Positions 30,753 through 42,299 are shown, numbered from the stretch's first letter. The stretch: DNA of 64,000 nt from an uncultured Hyphomicrobiales bacterium (GCA_903878085.1 CAIRGJ010000026.1:1-64000); one strand, 5' to 3'. Numbers and translations are program-made. The notes: generated by a model not told the origin, from the sequence alone.

Positions 30753-32996
30753 TCACTCGCTTGCGGTCATCAGTTGATTCTTCGCCGGTGCTTCGACCTT
30801 GCCGGCGGCGGCGAACTGCACACGCACCCAGGCGCCGCGCTGGCCCGGGATCCGGTCGGCGGCGTCGCGCAAGGTGATGCTGCCGCCGTGGTCCTCGACA
30901 ATGCGCCCGACAATGGCGAGACCGAGGCCTGTGCCTTTTTCCCGCGTTGTCACATAAGGTTCTAACAGCCGGTTGCGGTTTTCCTTGGGCAAGCCAATGC
31001 CGTTATCGATGACGTCGATGACGATGTCGTCGCCCTCGCGGCCGGCGAAAACCTGAATCCTGCCCTTGCCGAGTTCGTCCGGCGGCACCGCGGCAATCGC
31101 TTCCGTGGCATTTTTTATGATGTTGGTGAGCGCCTGCGAAATCAGCCGACGGTCGAACCGGGCGGGCAATGGATCTTCGGCGATCTCGACGTCGATATCG
31201 ATGTCGGCATTGCCGACGCGCAGCAGGAACGCCGACTGACGCACGGCGTCGGCGACGTCGTCGGCGGCGATCACGGGTTTCGGCATGCGCGCGAAGCGGG
31301 AGAATTCGTCGACCATGCGGCGGATGTCATCGACCTGGCGGACGATGGTGTCGGTGCATTGCTGGAATACGCCGTCGGCGTCCTCGCCGATGACTTTTCC
31401 GTATTTGCGACGCAGCCGCTCCGCCGACAATTGAATGGGCGTCAGCGGATTTTTGATTTCGTGCGCGATGCGGCGCGCGACGTCGGCCCAAGCCGAGGTG
31501 CGCTGCGCGGCGACCAATTCGGTGATGTCGTCGAGAGTGACGACATAGCCGTGATCGGATTCCGCCGATTGCTCGCTGGTGACCCGCACCGACAGATTGC
31601 GCTCGCGGCCATTGCGGCTGATGGTGACCTGGTCTTGCGTGCGCGCGCCCGATTGCGCCGCTGCCATGATGTCGGCGAGCTCCGGAAACACCTCGACGAG
31701 AGGCTTGCCGAGCGCATCGGCCTCGGTGCGGCCGATCAGCTTTTCCGCCGAGCGGTTGAGAATGCTGACGCAATTATTGCCGTCGACGCCGATCACGCCG
31801 GCGCTGGCGCCGGCCAGCACGGCTTCGGTGAAGCGGCGGCGGCTGTCGATCAGGTCGCGTGCGTGCACGATGTCGTCGCGTTGCGTCCGCAGTTCCTGCG
31901 TCATGCGGTTGAAGGTCTCGCCCAGTTGGCCGAGATCGCCCTCGGATGGCCGGACCGGCACCCGCACATATAAATTGCCCGTCGAGACCAGATTGGCGGC
32001 GCCAATGAGCCGCCGGATCGGCGCCACCAGACGGTTGGCGAAATTCAAGCCGATCCACACCGCCGACAGCAGAACGATCAGCGCAATCACGGTGTACATC
32101 AGCCCGAACGCCACCTGCACGCCGACGCGGCGCGCTTCGATCTCGGCATATTCGGTGACGCTGGCGCGGGTCACCTGCAATTGCGGCACCACCCTTGGGT
32201 CGAGCAGCCGGGTCACGTAAAGAAACTGATTGTCGAATTTCTCGAGCTTGACGACTGCGGCGACGTAATCGGTGTCGGGCAGCAGAACGATCTGGGGATC
32301 CTTGTCGGTGATATGCGACAGCGCGTCACGCGGCGGCATCGCGAAGGACTGATTCACCTTCAGGTCGGCACGCGCGATGATGTTGAGATTGTCATCGAAC
32401 ACGATCGCAGCGGCGAGACCGCGAACCGAGGCCTGGAAAGTCAGAAACTGCCGCAACTGCTCGCTGTCGTGCTCGAACACCGGCTTCGCGCGCGCGATTT
32501 CGAAACCCATCAGCATGATGTCGGAGCGCACGATCTGGGCGTGGTCGCGCAGATAGGCTTCCGCCACGATCAGCGAGTTTTCGATGGCCGCGCGCGTGCG
32601 CGTGGAAAACAGCCGGTCGAGGCCGCGGTCGAGCGTCACGCTGGCGACGATAGCCACCAGGATCGCGGGCGCCGCCGCAATGATCGAGAACAGACCGACA
32701 ATGCGCACGTGCAGCCGAGCTGCAGCCCGCCCGGTGCGCCGCGCCTGCACCACCTGCCAGACTTCGCGCACGATGACGCCGAGCAGCAGCACCACCGTGA
32801 ACGCGTTCGCAGCCAACAGTGAAACGACGACATAGTGCGTCGGCGAAATCGGGGTCAGGTCGGCCAGAACGATGAAGGTGACAAAGGCCGACAGCAGCGC
32901 CAGCCCGACGGCGATCGGGCCGAGCATCCGCAATTCCCGCTTAGGGGCCGGACCGGCAAGGGCAGCTTCGGCGATCGCGGCCTGGTCGAGGCTCAT
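30753..32996 (-). CDS. ntrY: Sensor histidine kinase NtrY
   Basis: The 747-residue membrane kinase has several N-terminal transmembrane segments (AVGLALLSAFVTFIVLADLT, YVVVSLLAANAFTVVLLLGV, LFSIIAAAPAILVAIVASVT), a periplasmic sensor part, a further segment (GLMYTVIALIVLLSAVWIGL), a HAMP region (RRLIGAANLVSTGNLYVRVP), a PAS domain, the phosphoacceptor box [20 protein letters not shown] and an ATPase domain with NIIKNATEAI and GTGLGLAIVGRIVEDHGG. It phosphorylates NtrX. In most relatives it follows ntrC directly; here 1.7 kb with two genes on the other strand intervene. Confidence 0.95.
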   Translation of the reverse strand: MSLDQAAIAEAALAGPAPKRELRMLGPIAVGLALLSAFVTFIVLADLTPISPTHYVVVSLLAANAFTVVLLLGVIVREVWQVVQARRTGRAAARLHVRIVGLFSIIAAAPAILVAIVASVTLDRGLDRLFSTRTRAAIENSLIVAEAYLRDHAQIVRSDIMLMGFEIARAKPVFEHDSEQLRQFLTFQASVRGLAAAIVFDDNLNIIARADLKVNQSFAMPPRDALSHITDKDPQIVLLPDTDYVAAVVKLEKFDNQFLYVTRLLDPRVVPQLQVTRASVTEYAEIEARRVGVQVAFGLMYTVIALIVLLSAVWIGLNFANRLVAPIRRLIGAANLVSTGNLYVRVPVRPSEGDLGQLGETFNRMTQELRTQRDDIVHARDLIDSRRRFTEAVLAGASAGVIGVDGNNCVSILNRSAEKLIGRTEADALGKPLVEVFPELADIMAAAQSGARTQDQVTISRNGRERNLSVRVTSEQSAESDHGYVVTLDDITELVAAQRTSAWADVARRIAHEIKNPLTPIQLSAERLRRKYGKVIGEDADGVFQQCTDTIVRQVDDIRRMVDEFSRFARMPKPVIAADDVADAVRQSAFLLRVGNADIDIDVEIAEDPLPARFDRRLISQALTNIIKNATEAIAAVPPDELGKGRIQVFAGREGDDIVIDVIDNGIGLPKENRNRLLEPYVTTREKGTGLGLAIVGRIVEDHGGSITLRDAADRIPGQRGAWVRVQFAAAGKVEAPAKNQLMTASE

Positions 32997-33378
32997 TGAT
33001 CCTCATCGGATGGATGGTGAGAGACGCCCTTGCGGACGCGGAAAATCAGGCAATGCCCATCGGGTACTGATGCTTTTATACAACAATGTTGCCGAATTGC
33101 GACAAAACCGGGGCCTAAGTTAATAGCCCACGTCAGTCAGCTTACGCACCAAGTTCTCCAACTCACGACATTGCCCGCCGCAGCGCAGCGCCTCCAGCGC
33201 GCCTTACACAACTTAAGATTGACCATATTTTAATAGCCCTCTATGGTTGTGATTGTGAAAGCTACAATCGGCGATCTTAACGCCGAACCGCATTGCAACG
33301 CTGTCTCGCGACGAACTGAAATCGTGCGTTCGAACGATCTCACCAGCCTGACCGAAAAATAATCCGGGTTAGTAACAA
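32997..33378. other. Divergent promoter region of ntrY and aidA-like genes
   Basis: A 382-base gap with no convincing gene. It is more AT-rich near 33205-33240 (AAGATTGACCATATTTTAAT) and should contain the promoters of ntrY to the left and of the aidA-like pair to the right. I found no clear sigma-54 or NtrC site by eye. Confidence 0.45.
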
Positions 33379-34014
33379 GTGAGTACGCGGTTGGAAAACA
33401 ACGAGGCAAAGCCGGCGTCTGGCGGTCTTGAGCCTGTAGGCAACCCGACCAATCGGACAATCTATGTTCGCGCCATCGTCGACGTGGCTGGCCTTTTGCG
33501 GGACTGTCCCGATCCCCTGAAGAATGCCGAGACTCCCGCGACCGTCGGCTTCGACCGCGGACAGATGGTCGTGACCACGACAGTGGGGACGGCGGATCAG
33601 GCCACAGGTGAAGTCGCTTTCAACGCCTGCGCCGGCGACACCGTACGCTTCTTCGCCAAGTCAGGATCGAACAACTTCGAGGACGCCGTCCTGATCGAGG
33701 TCATCCGCCGTTCTGGGGACGGCGAGATCCTAGAAGGATTCGCGCCCGTAGCGCTGCCGCAGACGTTGGTCACTCCCGCCTCGGAAGCGGGAGAGCAACC
33801 AGCCAAGCCAGTCGAACAGGAGTTCTGGTTCTGGCAGTGCGCAGTCGCTGGCGAAGGAACCCAAGGCTTTAGCTTGATACTCGCGCTCTACGACCGCGAC
33901 GAGGACGGACAACCTCGCTTCGCTGGCCTCTACCGGTGGGATCTACAGCTCACCGTTCAGTGCAGTCCACTTCCACCCGAAGCCAACACTCAAAAACAGG
34001 AGAAGACGTCATGA
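33379..34014 (+). CDS. AidA/PixA-family inclusion-body protein, first copy
   Basis: The 211-residue protein is a divergent member of the AidA/PixA family: RTIYVRAIVDVAGLLRDCPD, QMVVTTTVGTADQATGEVAF, GDTVRFFAKSGSNNFEDAVL, EFWFWQCAVAGEGTQGFSLI and GLYRWDLQLTVQ line up with the neighbouring copy and with the family's pattern. PixA forms inclusion bodies in Xenorhabdus, and AidA is quorum-controlled in Burkholderia and Ralstonia. The start is probably GTG at 33379, with no strong ribosome site. Its stop overlaps the next gene's start (ATGA). It extends about 25 residues beyond the second copy at each end. Confidence 0.75.
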   Translation: MSTRLENNEAKPASGGLEPVGNPTNRTIYVRAIVDVAGLLRDCPDPLKNAETPATVGFDRGQMVVTTTVGTADQATGEVAFNACAGDTVRFFAKSGSNNFEDAVLIEVIRRSGDGEILEGFAPVALPQTLVTPASEAGEQPAKPVEQEFWFWQCAVAGEGTQGFSLILALYDRDEDGQPRFAGLYRWDLQLTVQCSPLPPEANTQKQEKTS

Positions 34015-34532
34015 GCAAGATCATCAACATTCTCATCACGATCGATACGGATGCTGTCTTGAAGAACTACCCAAATCCTAGCCAGAACTCGGCTAGCCCG
34101 ACCGGCATTGCCCACAACATGGGGTACATGGTCGCTACCGGGACGACGATTAACTCGGGACAGGGAACCGGAGACCTGAGTTTCACCGCTCTCGTCGGCG
34201 ACAACGTCCGCGCCTTCGCCACATCCGGCTCCGATAATTTCGAGGACGCTGTCCTGCTCTACGGCTTGCCAATGTTCAGCGGCACTCAGGTGCTCGGCCC
34301 CTTCAATTACCAGAATTTCACCAAGTCGACCGTCGTGCCGAACTCTACGACGAGCGTGTTACCGGCCAAGATCGTGGACGAGACTTTCTGGTTCTACCAA
34401 GCCAGCGTCAGCACGAAGGGCACCGAAGGCTACATGGTGCAGTTCGCTCTCTACACACGCGATCAGACCACCGGCCAGCCCGTGCTCAAAGGCTACTACG
34501 CCTGGGATCCGACCATCACCGTCGCCGGCTGA
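34011..34532 (+). CDS. AidA/PixA-family inclusion-body protein, second copy
   Basis: The 173-residue product is a typical member: INILITIDTDAVLKNYPNPS, SPTGIAHNMGYMVATGTTIN, GDNVRAFATSGSDNFEDAVL, ETFWFYQASVSTKGTEGYMV and GYYAWDPTITVAG at the C-terminus. The family gives cytoplasmic inclusion or secreted proteins linked to host interaction; the molecular activity is unsettled. AGGAGAAGACGTC precedes the ATG, a far better ribosome site than that of copy 1, so it may be made in larger amount. A strong terminator hairpin follows. Confidence 0.88.
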   Translation: MSKIINILITIDTDAVLKNYPNPSQNSASPTGIAHNMGYMVATGTTINSGQGTGDLSFTALVGDNVRAFATSGSDNFEDAVLLYGLPMFSGTQVLGPFNYQNFTKSTVVPNSTTSVLPAKIVDETFWFYQASVSTKGTEGYMVQFALYTRDQTTGQPVLKGYYAWDPTITVAG

Positions 34533-34617
34533 AAGAAAGCATAGCCCCGACAAGTGCAAAAAATCCGGGCTACCTTTTCGGCTCGTACGAGCGGCTATGA
34601 GAGGATACAAAACGACT

Positions 34618-34646
34618 GCGCCGGCCCGTGTGGATCGGGCCGGCGC
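34618..34646. terminator. Bidirectional terminator
   Basis: GCGCCGGCCCG (34618-34628) pairs perfectly with CGGGCCGGCGC (34636-34646) around a 7-base loop. It lies between the convergent aidA-like and ntrC genes, and GGGCATTT follows on the plus strand. Confidence 0.7.
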
Positions 34647-34668
34647 GGGCATTTAGACGCATGCGTCC

Positions 34669-36111
<1,443 letters not shown>

Positions 36112-36119
36112 CGTCGTCC

Positions 36120-37265
36120 TCACGGGCTGTGGGCAGACGGTGCATCGTCGGTGATGCCGTCGTCGCCGCTGTAGATGGGCATCAGCACGCGGAAAATCGT
36201 CCGCCGCGGCTGCGATTCACATTCGATGATGCCGCCGTGGTCGCCCACTATTTTGGCCACCAGCGCCAGCCCAAGTCCGCTGCCGGATTGTTTGGTGGTG
36301 ACGAAGGGATCGAACAGATGCGGCATCAGATCCTCGGGCACGCCTGGACCATTGTCCTTGATGCAGAATTCAAGTGGCAGCGCGACGCGGTGTTTGATGC
36401 CGGGCACCGACAGGCGCACGCCGGGCCGGAACGCGGTGGTCAACTGAATTTCGCCGTCGATGGCGGTTTCGCCGATCGCCTCGGCGGCGTTTTTCACCAG
36501 ATTGAGAAACACTTGAATTAGCTGGTCCCGATTGGCCAAAACCGGCGGCAGCGACGGGTCGTATTCCTCGATAAATTTGATGTGTCGGGCAAAACCGGTC
36601 TGCGCCAGCCGCTTCACGTGATCGAGCACAACATGGATGTTGACCGGCTCGCGTTCGACCGGGCGCTCGTCGGCGAAGACTTCCATGCGATCGACCAGCT
36701 TCACGATGCGGTCGGTCTCGTCGCAGATCAGCTTGGTGAACTGGCGGTCGTCATCGCTGGCCGATTGCTCAAGCAATTGTGCCGCGCCGCGAATGCCGGA
36801 CAGCGGGTTCTTGATCTCGTGCGCCAGCATGGCGGCGAGAGCGATCACCGAACGGGCGGCACCGCGATGCGTAAGCTGGCGGTCCATCTTGTCGGCGATG
36901 GTGCGTTCCTGAAGCATCACCACGACGTGCTCCGGGTATTCCGGCAGCGGCGCGACATGAAGATCAACAAGCCGTTCACCGGGATTGCGCGGTGTGGCGA
37001 GATCGACTTTGTATTCGTTGACCGCTGCGCCACGCTGACGCACTTGCTCGATCAGCGTTAGCAAAGGCGAACCGAACGGCACCAGATCGCGCAGCAGGTG
37101 ACGGCGCAGCATCGGGGTAGATGCTTCGAAAAATTGTTCGGCGGCGACATTGGCGTCGGCGATCTTGCCGTCCGGCGCAACCATCAGCACCGGGTGCGGC
37201 AGCGCATGCAGCACCGCATCGGCGGGCGAATTGACGGCGGCGGAAATGGCGTGGGCTCGGCTCAT
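36120..37265 (-). CDS. ntrB: Nitrogen sensor kinase NtrB (NR(II))
   Basis: The 381-residue soluble kinase has a PAS domain (about 15-80, [20 protein letters not shown]), the phosphoacceptor His149 in [20 protein letters not shown], and the ATPase core ([55 protein letters not shown]). It phosphorylates or dephosphorylates NtrC according to PII state. The start at 37265 overlaps the dusB stop as ATGA, and it is followed by ntrC with overlapping codons, so dusB-ntrB-ntrC is one coupled operon. Confidence 0.95.
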   Translation of the reverse strand: MSRAHAISAAVNSPADAVLHALPHPVLMVAPDGKIADANVAAEQFFEASTPMLRRHLLRDLVPFGSPLLTLIEQVRQRGAAVNEYKVDLATPRNPGERLVDLHVAPLPEYPEHVVVMLQERTIADKMDRQLTHRGAARSVIALAAMLAHEIKNPLSGIRGAAQLLEQSASDDDRQFTKLICDETDRIVKLVDRMEVFADERPVEREPVNIHVVLDHVKRLAQTGFARHIKFIEEYDPSLPPVLANRDQLIQVFLNLVKNAAEAIGETAIDGEIQLTTAFRPGVRLSVPGIKHRVALPLEFCIKDNGPGVPEDLMPHLFDPFVTTKQSGSGLGLALVAKIVGDHGGIIECESQPRRTIFRVLMPIYSGDDGITDDAPSAHSP

Positions 37266-38317
37266 GCGGCGGCCTTCCATGCGAACGCGTCGAACGCCTC
37301 CGCCAAATGGCGACGGGCCTGCGCCGGTTCTTCGGTGGTCAAGACGCGGGCGCGATGGCTTTTTAGAAGCTCAGGCGACACACCGGCACTGGCGGCGGCG
37401 GCGTCAAGCGCCCAGCCGAGATGCTTGCGGGCGTGACGGCGGCCGATCGCCAGACCGTGATGCGAGATCATCTCATCGTAGAGCGTATCGATCAGTCGGA
37501 GTTGCTCGAATAAATGCGGTGTCTCCCCACGCTGACCGGTCGAAATGTATTGCGCCATTTGTCCGGGAAACCATGGACGGCCCTGCGCGGCGCGGCCGAT
37601 CATCACCGCATCGGCGCCGGAATTTTGCAACGCCGCCGTGGCGTCATCGAACGAGCGGATGTCGCCATTGACGACCAGGGGAATCGAAACCGCCTGCTTC
37701 ACGGCGCGAACTGCTGACCAGTCGGCGCTGCCGGTGTAAAACTGACAGCGGGTGCGGCCATGCACCGTAATCATCTGCACGCCGGCATTCTGCGCACGGC
37801 GCGCCAATTCGGGCGCGTTGACGCTGGTGTGATCCCAACCGAGCCGCATTTTCAGGGTAACCGGAACCTTGACGGCGCCGACCGTCGCCTCGATCAGGGT
37901 CAGCGCGTGGTCGAGATCGCGCATCAGCGCCGAACCGGACGTACCATTGGTGACCTGCTTGGACGGGCACCCCATATTGATGTCGATAATCTGCGCGCCT
38001 TGCGACTCGACGATGCGGGCGCCTTCGGCCATCCAATGCGCCTCGCAGCCGGCGAGTTGAACGACGTTGATCGCGACGCCTTGCCCCTCGCTGCGCACCC
38101 GCGCCTCACGCTGGCCGGTCGCCAGCCCCGCACAGGCGGTCATTTCGGACACCACCAGACCCGCACCCAGCCGTTCGGCCAGCCGCCGGAACGGCGTGTC
38201 CGTAATTCCTGACATTGGCGCCAGGATGACGCGGTTCGGCACCGTTACAGCGCCAATTCGCATCGATTTGGTGAGAAACTGGCTGATTTTGCCCCGCATG
38301 GGATGACTGCCTAACAT
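37262..38317 (-). CDS. dusB: tRNA-dihydrouridine synthase DusB (NifR3)
   Basis: This FMN enzyme reduces uridines in tRNA. The product (351 residues from 38317; 345 from an ATG at 38299) has the TIM-barrel marks [60 protein letters not shown] with the catalytic Cys, [26 protein letters not shown] and [15 protein letters not shown]. The exact start is uncertain as no clear ribosome site marks either ATG. It heads the nifR3-ntrBC operon known from many alphaproteobacteria. Confidence 0.94.
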   Translation of the reverse strand: MLGSHPMRGKISQFLTKSMRIGAVTVPNRVILAPMSGITDTPFRRLAERLGAGLVVSEMTACAGLATGQREARVRSEGQGVAINVVQLAGCEAHWMAEGARIVESQGAQIIDINMGCPSKQVTNGTSGSALMRDLDHALTLIEATVGAVKVPVTLKMRLGWDHTSVNAPELARRAQNAGVQMITVHGRTRCQFYTGSADWSAVRAVKQAVSIPLVVNGDIRSFDDATAALQNSGADAVMIGRAAQGRPWFPGQMAQYISTGQRGETPHLFEQLRLIDTLYDEMISHHGLAIGRRHARKHLGWALDAAAASAGVSPELLKSHRARVLTTEEPAQARRHLAEAFDAFAWKAAA

Positions 38318-38440
38318 TTAGGCGACCGCTTTCACTGCTTAGAGTTTAGCCATTTTGACCAAAGGCGCAAGTGCTGCACTGCAATAAATTGTTCATATAG
38401 CGACTATGCGTTAATGCAGGCCGGTGACCGGGAGCCAGTA

Positions 38441-39637
38441 ATGTCAGAAGTCGCCGCCATTATCGTGGCCGCAGGCCGTGGAACGCGCGCCAGCGGCGAT
38501 TTGCCCAAACAATTCAGGCAGATTGGCGGCGCGATGATGCTCAGCCGCACGCTTTTGATGTTCTTAGAACATCAGAACGTCGGGGCCGTACAGCCGGTGA
38601 TTCACTGCGACGACGACGCCCTTTACCGCGAAGCGACCGATACCCTCAGTCGCGATCGCTTGCTGATTCCGGTCTACGGCGGCGCGACCCGGCAGGCCTC
38701 GGTGCGCGCCGGCCTCGAAGCGCTCGAGGCGCGCAAGCCGGACATCGTGCTGATCCACGACGCGGCGCGGCCCTTCGCCAGCCAGGAATTGCTGTCGCGC
38801 GCGATCATGGCGGCGCAAAAAAGCGGTGCGGCGATACCGGCCTTGCCCGTCACCGACACCGTCAAGTCCGTCGATGCGCTGGGCTACGTCGACAAGACGC
38901 TCGACCGTGCCTCGTTGCGGCTGGTGCAGACGCCGCAAGCGTTCAGCTTCGCAAAATTGCTCGCCGCGCATCGCCGCGCGCAAGCCGCCGGCCGCGAGGA
39001 TTTCACCGACGATGCCGCACTCGCCGAATGGGCCGGCATGAAGGTGAGCGTGTTCGCCGGCGAGCCCGGCAACATCAAGATCACGACGCCTGAGGATTTC
39101 GCGCGCAGCGAAGCCATGCAGTTTGCGGCATTGGGCGACGTGCGCACCGGCACCGGCATCGACGTGCATGCCTTCGGCCAAAGTACGGATTTTGGCGATC
39201 ACGTCACGCTCGGCGGCGTTCGCATCGCGCATGACCGCGCGCTGGTCGGCCATTCCGACGCCGACGTCGGGCTGCATGCGCTGGTCGATGCCATTCTTGG
39301 CGCGCTGGCCGATGGCGACATCGGCTCGCATTTCCCACCCAGCGACCCGCAATGGCGCGGCGCGTCGTCTGACCGGTTCCTGAGCTTCGCGGTCGAACGC
39401 GTCGCGGCCCGCGGCGGCCGCATTGCGCATCTCGATCTCACCATCGTCTGCGAAACCCCGAAGATCGGCCCGCATCGCGACGAGATCCGCGCCCGGATCG
39501 CCAAGCTCGCCAGCATCGGCATCGGCCGCGTCGCGGTGAAAGCGACCACCAGCGAAAAACTCGGCTTCACCGGGCGCGGCGAAGGCATCGCGGCCTACGC
39601 CACAGCGACCGTGCGGCTGCCATGGAGCGCGCTATGA
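38441..39637 (+). CDS. ispDF: Bifunctional IspD/IspF enzyme
   Basis: It catalyses two steps of the MEP isoprenoid pathway: cytidylyl transfer to MEP (IspD part) and formation of the cyclic diphosphate (IspF part). The 398-residue product has IspD at about 1-230 ([47 protein letters not shown]) and IspF at about 235-395 ([10 protein letters not shown] with metal Asp/His, [55 protein letters not shown]). The start at 38441 follows GGGAG. The fusion is usual in alphaproteobacteria. ATGA overlap couples it to cinA. Confidence 0.96.
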   Translation: MSEVAAIIVAAGRGTRASGDLPKQFRQIGGAMMLSRTLLMFLEHQNVGAVQPVIHCDDDALYREATDTLSRDRLLIPVYGGATRQASVRAGLEALEARKPDIVLIHDAARPFASQELLSRAIMAAQKSGAAIPALPVTDTVKSVDALGYVDKTLDRASLRLVQTPQAFSFAKLLAAHRRAQAAGREDFTDDAALAEWAGMKVSVFAGEPGNIKITTPEDFARSEAMQFAALGDVRTGTGIDVHAFGQSTDFGDHVTLGGVRIAHDRALVGHSDADVGLHALVDAILGALADGDIGSHFPPSDPQWRGASSDRFLSFAVERVAARGGRIAHLDLTIVCETPKIGPHRDEIRARIAKLASIGIGRVAVKATTSEKLGFTGRGEGIAAYATATVRLPWSAL

Positions 39638-40140
39638 ATGAGGTCGCCGCGGCGGCGGCCGTGCTGATTAAGCTCTGCACCGAGCGCAAGCTGACGATCG
39701 CGACCGCGGAATCCTGCACCGGCGGTCTGGTGGCGGGTGCGCTGACCGAAGTGCCCGGCTCGTCCGCCGTGTTCGACCGCGGCTTTGTAACTTATTCGAA
39801 CAAAGCCAAACAGCAGATGCTCGGCGTCCCGGTCGAGACCTTACGCGATTACGGCGAGGTCAGCCGCCAGACGGCGGAAGCCATGGCGCAAGGCGCGCTG
39901 GAGAAGGCGAAAGTCGATCTCGCCGTGGCGATCACCGGCATCGCCGGCCCCGGCGGCGGCAGCGCGGACAAGCCGGTCGGTCTGGTGCATTTCGCCGTGG
40001 CATCGCGCGACGGCACGACCATGCATGCCGCCAAGCGCTACGGCGATATCGGCCGGGCGGAAGTGCGGCACAAATCGGTGCTACAGGCGTTAGGCATGCT
40101 GCACGAACTGGTGAGCGACGCTTCGAAGGATCGATCATGA
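39634..40140 (+). CDS. pncC: CinA C-terminal-type nicotinamide-nucleotide amidohydrolase
   Basis: The 168-residue protein corresponds to the stand-alone CinA C-terminal (PncC) domain, which deamidates NMN to NaMN. Typical motifs are [60 protein letters not shown] and [10 protein letters not shown]. The start at 39634 overlaps the ispDF stop (ATGA), and its own stop overlaps the next start (ATGA). Confidence 0.92.
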   Translation: MNEVAAAAAVLIKLCTERKLTIATAESCTGGLVAGALTEVPGSSAVFDRGFVTYSNKAKQQMLGVPVETLRDYGEVSRQTAEAMAQGALEKAKVDLAVAITGIAGPGGGSADKPVGLVHFAVASRDGTTMHAAKRYGDIGRAEVRHKSVLQALGMLHELVSDASKDRS

Positions 40141-40634
40141 AGCAAAACAACGGCCCGTCCTGGCTGCGCCACATGGACTTCAGCGTGGTGGCGGTCTTGC
40201 CGGTGCTGGTCGCGTCGGTCCTCGGCCAGATCGCGACCACGCCGAACCTTGCCCCTTGGTACGCCGGACTGGCGAAGCCGGCGTTCAATCCGCCCAACGG
40301 CATCTTCCCGCCGGTCTGGGCGGCGCTCTATCTGCTGATGGCCTTCGCGGCGTGGCGGCTAGCTAGGCTTGCGCCCTCGCCGGCGCGCCGGCTCGCATTG
40401 GGTTTGTTTTTCGCGCAGCTTGCGCTTAACGCCGCCTGGTCGTGGATGTTCTTTGCCGCGCACAGCCCGCTGCTTGGCCTCGTGAACATCGTACCGCAGT
40501 TTTTGCTTGTTCTCGCAACGATCGCCGCGACCGCGCGGGTCGATCGGCCCGCGGCTTTGGCGCTGGCGCCGCTCGCGGCCTGGGTCGGCTTTGCAAGCGT
40601 GCTGAATTATTCGATCTGGGCGCTCAATCCCTAA
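40137..40634 (+). CDS. tspO: TspO/MBR-family membrane protein
   Basis: TspO proteins bind tetrapyrroles and are tryptophan-rich sensory proteins of the outer or inner membrane. The 165-residue product has five apolar segments and family motifs: PNLAPWYAGLAKPAFNPPNG, FPPVWAALYLLMAFAAWRLA, LALNAAWSWMFFAAHSP and AAWVGFASVLNYSIWALNP. The length is normal. It ends the ispDF-pncC-tspO operon and overlaps the convergent binding-protein gene by four bases. Confidence 0.92.
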   Translation: MKQNNGPSWLRHMDFSVVAVLPVLVASVLGQIATTPNLAPWYAGLAKPAFNPPNGIFPPVWAALYLLMAFAAWRLARLAPSPARRLALGLFFAQLALNAAWSWMFFAAHSPLLGLVNIVPQFLLVLATIAATARVDRPAALALAPLAAWVGFASVLNYSIWALNP

Positions 40635-41776
40635 CGATTAATGCCCTGAACCGGGTTCAGGATAGCTTCCCGCATCAGATCGTTCGGCGTCTTGCTTTGC
40701 CATTCTTCGACTGCGTTCTGGACGTCGTGCAGCATCGCCCGCGCCGGGCGGCCTGCCGCCTCTTCCTTGGCGGCAAAGGCATCGACGATCGGGCGCGTGG
40801 CCTCGAACATCCGGGAAAATTCCGCGACGCTGAGATTGATGAATTGCATTCCGGCGGCCTTGAACCGCTCGCGCGCGCGAGCGCCCGCTACCCGGTAGAA
40901 GACTTGTGTTTCCGCCTGCGCTTCGGCGCGGAGCCAGACATCGACAATGGTTTTCAAATCCGGCGGCAGTCCCGACCACGCGGCTTTGCTCATGCCGAAT
41001 TCGAGGTTTTGCCGCACCAGGCTCATCGCGGTGCGATAACGCGCCACTTTGCCAATGCCGAAGACCTCCGCCGATCCGTCGGCGAGGTGCATGGCGTCGA
41101 TGCGCCCCTCCGATAGGGCCGGATTCATCTCCAAAGATGACAGACTGACCGGCGTCGCGCCAAGGGCGCGCATCACCTCGGCCTCGACGCCTTCGGTGGT
41201 GCCGACGCGCAAGCCCTTGAAATCATCGCGGCTGCGAACCGGCGCCATGCTGAAGATATGATAGGCGCCCGAAGCCTTCATGCGCCCCATCAGAATGCCT
41301 TGCCGTTCGACATCGGCGCGAAAATATTTGTCGTAGAGTTGTTCCGATACCAGCGTGGCGGTTTCCGAATTTGGAAACAGGCCGGGCAGTTGCAGGCCTT
41401 GCGCCAGCCGATAGGCCGAACTGTCCCAGCCGGAATAGATCGGCGCCAGATGCGAGCGGCCGTCTTTAAGCGCCACGACGCCCTCGCGGTCGCGATGCAC
41501 GCTGGCGCCCCAATGATCCTCGACCTTGATCTTGCCGCGCGACATCGCTTCAAGCACCAGAAACGATGGCTTGAACACATCGACGACGGCGGAGGCCGAC
41601 GATGGCGGATGCCCGGTTACGATCAGTTTGATCGGTTCGCCGCTATAGGTGACCGGATAGCTAACCTGATCGACAAAATCGCCATTCAGCCAGCCCCGCG
41701 CGACGCTCGACTGCGCGCGCGCTTCGTCGAATGTCGGCTCGCTTTCCGGCGCCCGCGGCTCCAGGGTGTCCGTCAT
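40631..41776 (-). CDS. TRAP-type (DctP-like) binding protein lacking a signal peptide
   Basis: The 381-residue protein shows a DctP-type solute-binding fold: EPIKLIVTGHPPSSASAVVD at the start of the fold, LAPIYSGWDSSAYRLAQGLQ, DDFKGLRVGTTEGVEAEVMR ALG-type, and SLEMNPALSEGRIDAMHL. TRAP receptors normally have a signal peptide and act in the periplasm. Here the first 45 residues are acidic and polar with no hydrophobic core, and I see no better start. No dctQM permease genes are near. It may be a cytoplasmic derivative, or the export signal may be lost. Confidence 0.75.
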   Translation of the reverse strand: MTDTLEPRAPESEPTFDEARAQSSVARGWLNGDFVDQVSYPVTYSGEPIKLIVTGHPPSSASAVVDVFKPSFLVLEAMSRGKIKVEDHWGASVHRDREGVVALKDGRSHLAPIYSGWDSSAYRLAQGLQLPGLFPNSETATLVSEQLYDKYFRADVERQGILMGRMKASGAYHIFSMAPVRSRDDFKGLRVGTTEGVEAEVMRALGATPVSLSSLEMNPALSEGRIDAMHLADGSAEVFGIGKVARYRTAMSLVRQNLEFGMSKAAWSGLPPDLKTIVDVWLRAEAQAETQVFYRVAGARARERFKAAGMQFINLSVAEFSRMFEATRPIVDAFAAKEEAAGRPARAMLHDVQNAVEEWQSKTPNDLMREAILNPVQGINR

Positions 41777-41847
41777 GTTAAAATTGGCCGATGCCGAGCT
41801 TCTTATTCAAAGGAGTCTCCCCTAAACGACGGCTTGATAAACATGAT

Positions 41848-42195
41848 CTACTTCTGCGGTAGTTTTTGTTTGTACCAGCTAAAATCCTGACGGCCGGGCG
41901 CGAAGACATCAAGATACTCCGCGTCCTCGAGCACTTCGCCGCCATGCGGCACGCCGGCCGGCATCACCATGACGTCGCCGGGGCCGACGACGCGCGGCTC
42001 CTCGCCTTCGATTACCCAGCGCAACTTGCCGGCGAGCATGTGCGTGATCTGATCGAAATCGTGGGTATGCATGTTGATCGGGCCTTTCGGCGCCTTGATC
42101 CGCGCCAGCATTGCATTGGGCGCTTCAACCACGCGGCCGGTGATCAAGGGATTGAGAGGCACTTCTTCCATCTCGGCCCAGCGATACATCGGCAT
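41848..42195 (-). CDS. Small cupin-domain protein
   Basis: The 115-residue product is one cupin barrel: INMHTHDFDQITHMLAGKLR gives the two-His/Glu-like metal box 1, and GPGDVMVMPAGVPHGGEVLE box 2 with its His. Such single-domain cupins may bind a metal and act on or sense small molecules; the role is unknown. The ATG at 42195 fits the domain; an extension to 42231 adds 12 residues. A weak GGTGA precedes it. Confidence 0.8.
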   Translation of the reverse strand: MPMYRWAEMEEVPLNPLITGRVVEAPNAMLARIKAPKGPINMHTHDFDQITHMLAGKLRWVIEGEEPRVVGPGDVMVMPAGVPHGGEVLEDAEYLDVFAPGRQDFSWYKQKLPQK

Positions 42196-42299
42196 GGCGT
42201 CACCATTTTCGCGCGGTTGAACGAACGCCAATGATAGATCAAATCGGCTGCGGGTGTTTTCGCGATGGTAAAAACCGAAAGTTTCGGAGGAGCGGGCTG

